Both the position numbers and the translations under genes were made by a program. A stretch of DNA of 64,000 nt. Origin: Colius striatus. Taxonomy: Eukaryota > Chordata > Aves > Coliiformes > Coliidae. The stretch is taken from assembly GCF_028858725.1 (NCBI RefSeq), contig NC_084759.1, forward strand, positions 89,958,889 through 90,022,888, written 5' to 3'. Shown here in pieces: positions 1-11,200 of this stretch; the stretch's first letter is position 1, and every line of letters begins with the position of its first letter. A model generated the notes under the pieces. The model did not search any database. It was not told the DNA's origin and worked only from the letters and a program-made list of their open reading frames with translations.

Positions 1-633
1 CATCTTATCTTTGATGAACTTGTAGGGGAAAGATCAAGTAACTGAGATCTGTTTTGAACCTAAGCTAAATACCCTGAATTATTGCTAGTAAGTAACATAT
101 TAACAAATCTGTATCTAAATCAAAAAATATATTGCTATTCAGTCTAAAGAGTAGGAACCACATCAGCTGCAATGATTCTCCCTGCAGCTACTGCTCTAGC
201 TTTTTTGGTTGTGTGGAAAAAAAATAGAGGAGCACTCCCTAAGGAATATTTTATAACTGATGGCAGTGATTTGGCAGCAAGAGCCTGCTTTTGTTAACCA
301 CAGGATTGTTCAGTCTGTGCCATAGGAATGGAGTCACTGGCAGAAGAATATCCTTATACTTCAAGCCTTCTGGGGAATTTTGCAGGTAGGGGCAACATAG
401 AGCCTGCCTAAGGCAGAGCCATGCTGAAACACCATTTGGAAGGGAAATAGAAGACAAGTTTGTCTTATAGATTAAAAACTTATCAGAGATTTCAAGACAT
501 GCAGATTCAAAAGCCTGGTGCAGGCAGAGAAGAGATTTGCACCTGACCTTTGCAAATCCCAAAGTGCTATGGAGATACTTTTGCCTTTCTTGCTTATTTT
601 AAAATTCCTTTCCACCAAAACTGGTACACGTGT

Positions 634-679
634 AGTAACAAGCTGTTCTTACTCACCTAAGTAACAAGCTGTTCTTACT
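634..679. repeat. 20-bp direct duplication
   Basis: The 20-mer AGTAACAAGCTGTTCTTACT occurs at 634-653 and again, without mismatch, at 660-679, a 26-bp period with a 6-bp spacer. This is a local tandem duplication; no function is suggested. Confidence 0.9.
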
Positions 680-940
680 TTTCATGGTGAAAAGATCATA
701 ACAGAAAATATTGCAAAGAACATCAGAAGAGTATATTCAAAGTATGTGTTTTAGAAAGAACAAATTTACATCTAGAACTCTAAAATTTCACCTGTAACAT
801 TAAGCAACACGTATCTAAAATCCAGAAGCTTTTAGCCATTAAGAACTGATTCCATGTGCATCACCATTGAACAAGTGCCTGTCATTAAAACACCACCTAA
901 AATATCAAGAGTAGTTCCCAAACTAGGGAACTCCCTACTA

Positions 941-1034
941 CTATGGAATTATGGTTGAATCAGAACATCATGTCTCTCACTGAAATATTTCCTGATACCA
1001 AACATGATGTTCTGATTCAACCATAATTCCATAG
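941..1034. repeat. Perfect 33-bp inverted repeat (hairpin)
   Basis: Bases 941-973 are the exact reverse complement of 1002-1034, separated by a 28-base loop (974-1001). Identity over 33 bp is complete, so the palindrome is young or maintained. It has no terminal motifs or target duplication that would mark a known transposon. The transcript of either strand would fold into a long perfect stem. Confidence 0.95.
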
Positions 1035-1556
1035 GAGTGTCCAGCTTCCTTAAAATTTAATGTCAGTTTATGTCTGTCCTCCCAAACTGATCACTGATTG
1101 ACAGTTTTTCAGCAATACACAGAGAGGTTGGAGTAATGTTGGCTTTAAGACACAAAACTGAGAGCCCTCCTTGCTGCTGGCTGTCAGCAAAAACTGCATT
1201 GATACCTGCAGGTCTTGCCCAGCCCTGAAGTTTCTTGTTCCTTGTGGACAAATTAGTTGGTATTTTCAGGGTGACTCAGAACCAAAACCAAATGAGATAT
1301 TGATGTAGCAATCTTTTTTAATGACTCTCACTGCAGCACTTGTTTGCAGTGTGGCAGTGACAGTTTTGTGGCGAATGTCATAAATGTTCAGGTTGGCAAG
1401 GGAATCCCAGCTGGGTTGAGGTGCCTGACAGTAAACAAGACAAATATAACCACTGATGTGGAGTCCGAAACCAAACTGCTGGTGAACACACACCACAGCT
1501 TTCAAACAGCTGACTGCTGCTCCAGCAGCAAGCATCAACACAGTTCTGTGAGAACA

Positions 1557-1735
1557 TGGAATTGTTTAGGTTGGAAAAGACCTGTCAGATCAAGTCCAAT
1601 TGTTAACCCAGCAGTGCCACATCCACCATGAAGCCATGTACCTGAGCACCACATCTACACGTCTTTGACAATCTCCAGACACGATGACTCCATCACCGCC
1701 CTGGGCAGCCCGTTCCACCGCTCAACTGCACAGCC
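1557..1735 (-). mobile_element. CR1 LINE 3' fragment
   Basis: The stretch beginning with GGAATTGTTTAGGTTGGAAA is the reverse complement of a CR1 3' end. It then follows the CR1 tail sequence through the CCTGGGCAGCCCGTTCCACC region. It resembles the copy at 18446 in this window more than the others. It is 5'-truncated and diverged, and lies directly before the ICOSLG CpG island. Confidence 0.8.
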
Positions 1736-2160
1736 CTGGGCATCTTACCAGGCTGGACCGCGGCACTCTGACCTTCCCACGCACAGTGGAGCCGTGGGAC
1801 CGGTCTCACCGCCTCGCAAAGCCAACAGGATGCTGCTGTCTACAGGCTATCCCAAAAACGTATGCCAAGTCTGACAGCTCAGGTCCTTCCCGCACAGAGA
1901 CGGCGGTGAGGGCCGCCCCGCCGGAGGAGGCACAGCCAGCCTCCCCGCCGGAGCCGCTGCCAGCCAGTCCCGGCGAGGCTCTGGGAAGGGGTCAGTGGGG
2001 AAGGGCGGGTGCCCGAGACCGTCCGCACCGCCAGGACGGGGCCGGACTGTGTGAGACTGCAGTGTGACACGAGCCGGCGCCCCGAGGCGGCCTCTGCCGG
2101 GTGCCGCTCGCAAGGAGCCCCGGTTTGCCCGCTGCCCCGACAGCAGGGCTGGCGGAAGGC

Positions 2161-2170
2161 GGAAATCCCC
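2161..2170 (-). promoter_or_regulatory. Candidate NF-kB site in ICOSLG promoter
   Basis: GGAAATCCCC on the + strand reads GGGGATTTCC on the - strand, an exact match to the consensus GGGRNWYYCC. It lies about 100 bp before the ICOSLG ATG and within the CpG island. Mammalian ICOSLG is known to respond to NF-kB signalling. Occupancy in this species is inference. Confidence 0.5.
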
Positions 2171-2271
2171 GGCGGCAGGAGGCGTGGGAGGGAAAGGGGG
2201 GTGGCCTAAACCCTGTAGCCGTCGACCCGGCGCGGCACAGCGCAGCTCGGGTAACCATTCACCTCCTTGCG

Positions 2272-2285
2272 ATGGAGCCGCTAGG
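2272..2285 (+). CDS. ICOSLG: ICOSLG exon 1 (start codon)
   Basis: ATG GAG CCG CTA GG, then donor GTGAGT at 2286. The exon gives Met-Glu-Pro-Leu and two bases of Gly, leaving phase 2. It was chosen because it lies in the CpG island and joins in frame to the hydrophobic signal-peptide exon at 5822. The 5' UTR extends upstream to an undefined start. Confidence 0.75.
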
Positions 2286-5200
2286 GTGAGTGGCGGCCCG
2301 GGCTACCGGGGAAAGGGGGACTGCTGCTGGGACACGCTGTGTCGCTGAGGCGTTGGGCGGGGAGGGAAGGAATGTTTGCCGGGCTGCGTGCGTGGGGGCA
2401 GAGAGATATCCACTCCCTCGCCCCCCCTTAGAAAATTCCGAGTTTCATTGCAATGCTAGCAGGTATGAAAAGTTCTGATGGTGGATGGACTGCTCAATGG
2501 AGGCCGGGGCGAGGCGGTGCGCGGGCTCCGCTCCCGACGGAGCGCGGGTTGCGGCGTTAAACAAGCCCCGCGGCAGGTCCCATCCGCGTGCCGCCGCGGC
2601 GCGGCCAGCTCCGCTCCCGCCTCCCGGCGCGGGCAGCTCTCCCTCCTTCCCCGTAGGAAAGCGGAGGAGATGGGTTTTGTGAGGCACCCTTTGCGACCGA
2701 GTCGGACCATGCAGGGATCTCTCACCTGCCTGTCCTCGGCTATCGAAGGCTACGAGGGATTGATTAGCATTTTAAGAAGAGTTGTTGCTGAACGTTGCCC
2801 AGAGAGGTTCTGGCTGCCCCATTCCTGGAAGTGTTCAAGACCGGGTTGAATGGGGTTTAAACAGCAGGGTTTGGTAGAAAGTGATCCTGCCCATGAATTA
2901 GAACTAAGTTGATCTTTAAGATCCCTTCCAACCCAAACCACTTTATGATTCTGTGTAAATGATGGGAGAAGGCAAGCAGACACACCTCTTTTTTTATTAT
3001 TTTCTTAATTGCCTGGATTAGTGTTGCCTTATATTAGATGACAGAAAAGCTTCATAGATAATCTATGTATGACATCCACTGATGGGACAAGAGCGTTGTC
3101 ACTACATAGTTAGGGAATGATGCAAGCCCTGGCAGTGGAGCAAAAACTCTAAAGTTACATCAGGACATCTTTTGTTGGCTAGGTTGTGCCAGAACAGCAA
3201 CATCCCATGACTCTAAAATAAATAGTGCATGAAAAAGTTGAGATGCTGGTAGAAAGAATCATCTCGCCAAACAAGAGTGTATGAAAGAGGAAGTGCAACT
3301 TTCTCCCGTTTCACATGATGTTTAAAAAACCTTACAGAAGGAGAAGGTGTGGGAAGGAATTAGAAGGGAAAAAAAATAGAAAGTTTAAACACTTATTTTT
3401 AAAAAATAAATTAAAAAGAGAATCTGAAAAATTAATGTAGCCCACATCTGCACCTAATGGAGCTCACTGTCAGCAACACACGGAGGACTTCAGTGTAGAT
3501 GTGGGGCAAAAGATGGGTTTCTCTGCAGGCAAGAATGTTTCTCCCTTTTTCCAGCAAGAGCTTGGCTTTAATGCTATTCCGGGGAACATGGTGGGTTGAT
3601 ACTGCCCCCACACTGCCACAGCTCCAACCTCTTCTAAGTAAGACAATGAGTGTCTCTAGATCTGCCCAACCTTGGCTGTGACACTGTTTATTAAATAAGA
3701 AATCAAGATTTGCTTTGTGTACTTACATTAGAGAGTCGGTTCAGGCTGACTATCTAAATATGTGTTGTCAGAGTGAATGCCTACCATGGGAAATTCCCTA
3801 GATAGCCCCACAAAGATCAGTCCGTTGTTCTTCTCCATTGAATTCAAATGATATGCTACTTCCAGAGTTTCTAATTTGGGCGGGGAACAGCAAAGCAAAC
3901 ACAAGCACAGGATTAAAAATGATTAGGAACTACATTAAGGTGAGCTTATCAAGACAGACGCCCACAAGCCTGCCACAAAAGTAATAGCTCTTGCACAGTA
4001 TAAAAATATAACAGAAATAAAAGACCACATGCAAAATCCACCAAAAGTCACTGCCAAGGACAGAACAGAGCAGAGCTGCCTCCCTGGTGTGTTTAGGTAT
4101 GCATACTGGGGAGTCTCACTTTAGGGCTGCTTGCAGATTTACCAAAATAAGTATCAGAGGAGAAATGTTCCACAGAGGGCATCCACTTTAACTTTTGATA
4201 TCTCGTCTATAAAACCATTTCAAAGGATGTGGAAATGGAAAAGAAAGTATTTTCTTCATAAAAAAGTATGAAATTCAGACAGACTCTTCTCTAAATATTC
4301 CACATCTCATTATCTGGAGATGAGGCTTCAAGTGGAGGTAGATTTTCTCAGGAATGTCTTCTGCTTTCTCCATGAGAAACTAAACATGTTTGGGAAGATC
4401 ATCATTTTCTTGGGGACAGGTGGAAATTAAAGACTCTCTTCCACAGCAGAAGAGACACAAGTTGTGCCCAAGGCAGCTGGTAGGAGTACAGCTTGGCAGA
4501 AGCAATGCTGTGCCTGGAAGTGCTCAGCCGGACAAGGGGAGAGAAGCTGTGGGGAAAGAGTAAGAAGCCTGTCATAAAGCACAGCTGATGGTGAGAAGCA
4601 AGATGAGGAACTGCTGCTGGAGGAGTGAGCTTAAGTTAGAGCTTGGAGGGAGGAGGGTCAGGCAGGGCAGGTTTAGTTTGGAGGGAAAAAAGTGAGTAGT
4701 CTGAGTGGGAGACCCTGAAGCTTACCCTTGAATGGCCATGGACTGCTGGGGGTAGGTCTCCCCTTGCCCCAAGGCCTTTGGCTCAGCATTGGACTTGGCT
4801 GAGGATTAAAAACAACCAGGAAAGGGAACCAGATGCAACCAGGTAGCGTGGCCTCCCAGTCCTGCTTGCTTGCACAAGTGACTGAGGAAACAGGATGAAC
4901 AAGTGTTCATGTCCCTCTGCCCATCAGCTCACCTTTGCAATTTTATTGCACCTGAGGCAATACCAAGGTGAGCAACTGCAGCCACAAAGCTCCCATTCCA
5001 AAACCTTTCTAGTATTTTCTTTTCCTTTCCCTTCCCACAGTGGTCTGGAGGAAGGAGACCACAATGTATAGCTAAGGCTATTTTAAAGTAACTTTTAGGA
5101 AAGTGCTGCACATTTATCTATCTTAAAGCCTTATAGGATAGAGTATAATCACCTGGGCTTTGTAGGTATGCTAAACTGGGTTTTCCTATAGCCTCCAGCA

Positions 5201-8200
5201 GGTGTGACTCTCTTGGGAAACTCCTGCATAGATTTGCCCTTCCAAAGTAATCAAATACACCGAATTATTTCCAGCAAAACTTTCGCACAGCTCCCTGCTA
5301 TCAGCACGCTTCCTGTTTACACATTTTTATGGAGTGCACAAACCGGTGAGCGGCATGGTCAGCCGCTTGTCATCCTTTAAACAGATAAAACCACAACTCC
5401 TTGAGTTCCAACAAAAGAGTGAGATGCAGGGCTTTGACCCAGATTTACACCTGTGCAGCCATTCTCCTTACCAGTGATCCAGATAGCCTCCAGGGCCTGT
5501 TTATCAAGTAAATCTATATGGTTTGTTTCTCACCAGAAAGACAACACCAGCTTCATGCCTTCTGCTCTGATTCCAATATTAGTGCATTTGACTGCTATTC
5601 ATGGCCTTGACTGGCTGCCAACCCACAGAATTATGTCGTTTGAACGGAGGTTTTGCAGCTGTCAAAAATGCAAATACTTAATGGGACATTACATAGTAGC
5701 AGTACCTAATTTGCCTACTTCTGATACTATACTAAAACAATCAATATTGGGTTTGTTGCTTATTTAAAACAACAGAGATGCTCAAATCAACCATATAACA
5801 CTCGTTTGCTTTTTATTTCAGCTACGGATTTCTGTTACTGTTCCTTCATATCCTGAAAGCTGGTAAGTTGAGAACACTTGAGTTTAAAATGAAGCTGTCC
5901 TCCCTTTATTATGTTTGGACAAAATAAGCATCTGTTTGTTTTCAGCAAGACACTTAGGAATTTTTCATATTAAGGAATTATTCTGACATGCATCAAGGAA
6001 AGAAGAAAAAAAACCAGTTTCTCCCAGTTTCAGTATGGAGAAGAGCAAGGAATCGTATGGATTCTCTTGCTCAGATTGCTCTGCATGCTTCACAGACATC
6101 CCTGCTTATTTATCTCTATCAACAAAAGACCTTACAAGTTGGATAATAAAGGCTGTTGACAAGCAGATCAAATATGCCTGGATAAAGTTTATACTCATTA
6201 TTACTTGACACTGTAATATATAATTCAAGTACTCAATATCAGTAGGTCTTTTACTATGGTTCAAAAAATCCCTTTCAAGACAAAGGATTAAATGTTTTTA
6301 GAACTGTTAGTCCTCTATTCTTCCTTAGTTGCTGAGAAGGACCTAAATAAAGTCATCGAGGAAACTCCCTGGCCCCAAATCAGTAAAAATTGTACCAATC
6401 TCAATAGATGCCAGCTGGCTAGTTCCTGAAGAATTTCAGTTCCTAAAGACAGGGATGCCCCTGTCTTCCCAGGCAATGCTTCCCAGAGTATCACTTTTCC
6501 TGCTACAATGAAGGCAGAGAGTTGTGATCAATGGGGCAGGGTCTAGTTGGAAGCCTGTATCTAGTGGAGTCCCTCAGGGGTCAGTGCTGGGAGCAGTACT
6601 GTTCAACATATTCATTAATGACTTTGATGAGGGAGCAGAGGGCACTGTCAGCAAGTTTGCTGATGATACTGAACTGGGGGGAGTGGCTGACACACCAGAA
6701 GGCTGTGCTGCCATTCAACGAGACCTGGACAGGCTGGAGGGTTGGGCAGAGAGAAATCTAATGAAATTCAACAAGGGCAAGTGTAGAGTCTTGCATCTGG
6801 GAAAGAATAATCCCATGTACCAGTACAAGTTGGGGAATGAACTCTTAGAGAGTAGTGTAGGGGAAAGGGAACTGAAGGTCCTGGTAATCAGCAGGGTGAC
6901 CATGAGCCAGCAACGTGCCCTCCTGACCAAGAAGGCCATTGGCATCCTGGGGTGTGTTAGAAGGGCTGTGCTTAGCAGGTCAAGAGACGTTCTCCTCCCC
7001 CTCTGCCCTTGTGAGACCACATCTGGAATATTGTGTCCAGTTCTAGGCTCCTCAGTCCAAGAAGGAGAGGGAGCTGTTGGAGAGAGTTCAGTGGAGGGCC
7101 ACCAAGATGGTGGACCATCTCCCTTATGATGAAAGGCTGAGGGAGCTGGGGCTCTTCAGCTGGGAGAAGATGAGACTGAGGGGTGACCTCGTTAATGTTT
7201 ACAAATATGTAAAGGGCAAGTGTCAGGAGTATGGAGCCAGGCTGTTCTCAGTGATGTCCAATGACAGGACAAGGAGCAATGGGTAAAAGCTGGAACATAA
7301 GAGGTTCCAAAAAAACATAAGGAAAAACTTCTTCACTGTGAGGGTGAAGGAGCACTGAACAGGCTGCCCAGGTGGATTGTGCAGTCTCCTTCCCTAGAGA
7401 CATTCAAAACCCACCTGGACAAGTTCCTGTGTGATCTACTCTAGGTGGTCCTGCTCTGGCAGGGGGGTTGGGACTAGATGGTCTTTTGAGATCACTTCCA
7501 ACCCTTAAGATTCTGTGAAAGTCTGAGTGGCAGCATCGTTGTTGCTGTTCAAACCTGTTACTTCTTGTCTCACCCAGCAGAGCAGAAGGGCCCAGAGAAT
7601 ATACTGCTTGCAAGGGCTGCATTTGCTTCAGTGATATTTTTATGCCAGGATTCCAGACTAAGACATGTAGATGAGCTATTTCTGAGTCCAGTGCACCAAG
7701 ATAAAGACACATCCCCCCTTACCTAAATACATCCATTTCCCACCTCACAGTGCTCCGATTCCCTATTTCCAAACCTCACTCATGTCTACTTTGTTTCCCT
7801 AATTTACCCACCCACATAATCCCTTCCCCCAACTGTAATCTCTCCCATCCAGCCCCACGCTTGATCCCCTCCCTTACTACTTTTGGCCTCAGCAACTAGT
7901 TGTGCCACAGGGGTTTTGGCTGCTGGGGTGGAGGAGAGCTGGTACCTCTCTCCCAGCTGGGAGGCTGGGGGCAGAGTAGCCCTGGCCCTTTGGGATTTGC
8001 TAACCCACACTTTCTGCAGCGCTTGGCAGCCAGCTCACACCTCATTACTCATCAAGAGGAGAGGCTGTCTTTCTCACGGCTGGAGACCAGAAAAAGGGCT
8101 CTGAAAGCCAAATACTGTTGCTGGCCTAACTCAAGTGGCTGTGAGAGATTGTAAATGTCTAATGAGTGTGTCATTGTGGGTATGTGGGCATGCCAGCTAG

Positions 8201-11200
8201 GTATATTTGTTGAGAGAGTGACACCAATGATAGCAATAAAATGTGATTGCTGTGACACATACACTTGGAGAAACACTGTTTTGACTCTCCTTTTTTAATT
8301 TTTTGAGTCTCAAAATAGCAGTAGCACTCTCTTAGCAGAGTTTCCACTTCTTGTGATTTTACCTGGTGTTGTTATTCCTTAACTTTTAAAACTGATTATT
8401 AAAGCATTAAGACTTGAATATGCAGTCAGTTCCAGCCAGTAAGCAAAGTGAAACATGCAATATCCATGAAGCTGGGACTAATTAAACAGGTTGGTCCTTG
8501 AAGAAAAAAATAAGCAGAAAGCATTACATTGTAAAAAGGTCCCTTTGGAAAATGTACAGAACAAGCAAACAAGTCAGGAGGTAGGAACGTCTATGAAGTG
8601 TGCGCACTTATCTTCGTGTTACAAATACTAATAACTGGAGTTCACAACTGGTAGAATAAACTTGAAAAGAATGACGTTTTTCCCCATACAGCCTCCCTTT
8701 TTTTCCTCTCTCTTTGTATCTTGTAGTTATTGCACTGGAGGAGAAGATGATCATCAGTAAACTTGGAGACAATGCTACGCTGAGTTGCATTTATCAAGAA
8801 AGAGATTTGCACTTAAAAAATCTACGAGTGTACTGGCAAATAGTTGATGATCAAGAAGAGTGTTCAGTTGTACATACATTGATCTCTGGACAAGACAATG
8901 AAAGTGAACAGTGTATTCACTTTAAAAACAGGACTCGATTATTCCAGGATAGATTGGGAAATGGTGATTTTTCTCTGCTACTGCTAAATGTCAGCCAGAG
9001 TGATGAACGTAGGTACAAATGTGTAGTACTGCAGAAAACTGAATATACCAGAGTGATTTACCAGGCAGAAGTGATTCTCAGCTTAGCAGGTAAGAACTTG
9101 TGGGTTTTTGCACGTATTTGCCCAAAATTCTCATGCCAGCTTTTTCAAATCTTTACCATTTCAGTACTCCATATAAGCATACACTTAACTTTGAAAAAAT
9201 AGTTCAGCTCTTTGCTGATGTAAAGTCTGCTTAATTTAAATGTTACAGTTAAGGAATCTAAAACTGTGGGAGAATACCCATAACAGTTGTTTATCTGATG
9301 TGGGATTTTTTTGCAACATGGTTTTCATTAATATAAGAGCTCTTGCACGTGACTAGGTGATACAGCTTCTTAAGCTGCTTTCTTTGGGTTTGGCCTCAGC
9401 TTTCTGCCCTTCTAGTAATTCTCTCAGCTCTCTGGCTTACATACCAAACTTGCAGGTGTTTCTCTTTTAAGTCACAAGGGTCGTGCCAAATCCAGAACTT
9501 CTGCTTTAGAACCCAAGTCAAAATTTTCAATACGTTTCAACACGTGACTCCTCTTTTCCTCTTGCTCTCCAGCTAGTTATAGTCAACCAATACTCAGTGG
9601 ACCAATAAGAAACAGTGACAGCACTGGAGAAGAGGTGACTTTCAGCTGCAAGTCTGGCAACGGATACCCAAAGCCCAATGTTTATTGGATAAATAAAACA
9701 GACAACAGCCACCTGCATCCATCAGAGCTAAAGATCACCCCCCACACCGATGGCACTTACAGCATTTTTAGTACCTTGAAGGTTAAAGCTACTTCTAACA
9801 TGGAAATAGAGTGCTCCATAGAAAATAAAATACTGAGGGAAAATCTGTCAGCCAACTGTAAGTCCCCTCATGATACTTTGTTTTTTAGCTAACAGATAAA
9901 CGTGGTTCTGTCTGCAGATACACTCTAATGAGAGGTACACATTAATTCAGTAGTTCCCCAAAAGTGCCAAGGAGAGCTCAAGTTTTGTTTCAAGCTAGTC
10001 ATGCTTAGCCGTGGACTTACTGTTTACTTCTGACTTCTTCCACATTGAGCACCTCATCAAGCATATTAAGACAACAGCACTGAGAAGCTCTTGCATCTGA
10101 GGCAGTGGCTTTACCCTTTGGTTCCTCAGGAATATAACAACTTGTGAAGCCAGGTTATTTTTCAGGGGACACCATACAGCAGATCCATGATTCTTAAAAC
10201 CCTACCCAACAGCTTTGCAGCACTCACATTTGCTTTTTACTCTGCCTAGTTTTGGAGTTCTATGTTCACTCTCCAAAACTCAATTTGACACAGTGCACCA
10301 TTTAAAGTAGACCTGTAGCAAACAGGTAATATTGGGCCAATAGAGCAATACACCTTACAGCACAAGTTTAATTTATTGCTGATATGAGTGGTGAATAGTA
10401 AAAACAAGTATTTAGCCACTCAACTCTTCACAAAAAAACATAAAGCTACTTTTAAAACAAAGCTATTAATAAGTTATAGCTACAGTAACAGTAGTGGATT
10501 TCATGATTTCCAGGCAGCTGTGTAAAGAAGCTATCTAGAGTGGGAGAACTTCTCTGGGGTTGGCTGTTCAGTCTCATTGCTGTTCCTGGTCCTGCCTCCC
10601 ACCACTTTTCTCTGACAGGTTTCTGCACCATGGTGCAAGGAGATTTGATTGCATAACTGTAGCTGGATTTCTGCAGTTAGTTTATAGGAACACACCAAGG
10701 AATCATGCACTCTGGACTTAACAACGCTGATCCCACAAACATAGCCAAAGGACATAAGCTTTTCAGAAACAAAAAATGGGTGCATGAGCAAAAGTTAGTT
10801 TATATGATAGCATACCCTTTCTGCCATCCCCAATTAAAGGAAAACTAAGTAACCTTATCTCAAGTTTCCTAATAGCATTCTGTCATATTGTATTCTGGGG
10901 GAAAAGACCTTCATCTTACTATTTTTTGTTGGTTTCTAGAAGCACTACCACACTTGAAATAGTAAGAGATACAATTTGAAACCTTCTGTTTGTAGCAATT
11001 AGTGGAAATCCATCACTAGCTTGAAACGGGTTTTCACCCGCTTTTCTGAATGCCATCACAGTTACATTAGAGATTCTGTACAGATTTATTTTCAGCTGAA
11101 TCTAGATACAAGCTCAAATATTCTCCCAGGGCTGACAGGAAAGAAGGATGCATGCAGTATAATGACAGAGTAATAAACTGACATATTATTAAACAGCATA

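Larger units (their letters stand above)
1..1556. other. 5' flank of ICOSLG, no gene recognised
   Basis: AT-rich sequence upstream of the CpG island. Short open frames occur on both strands, but none has a domain, a splice context or coding-like composition that I can support. It contains a short direct duplication near 634-679 and a perfect inverted repeat at 941-1034, listed separately. A match to the AP-1 consensus (TGACTCA) is at 1272-1278, with no further support. Confidence 0.6.
1880..2720 (+). promoter_or_regulatory. CpG island and promoter of ICOSLG
   Basis: GC content and CpG density rise sharply from about 1880 and fall again after about 2720, in an otherwise AT-rich window. The island covers the first coding exon (2272-2285) and its donor. 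GC boxes of the Sp1 type (GGGCGGG) are at 2003-2009 and 2355-2362. There is no clear TATA box at a useful distance, which fits a CpG-island promoter with dispersed start sites. Open frames within it on both strands are by-products of the high GC content. Confidence 0.8.

Noticed and set aside
1847-2725. Many overlapping open frames on both strands at 1.8-2.7 kb
   Set aside because: They are expected in CpG-rich DNA where stop codons are scarce; they overlap on all frames and show no domains. Only ATG GAG CCG CTA at 2272 joins to a supported gene.
6524-7129. 201-codon open frame with reverse-transcriptase motifs as a host gene
   Set aside because: It is the decayed ORF2 of a 5'-truncated CR1 element; the frame breaks after the FADD motif and the element ends in a normal CR1 terminus.
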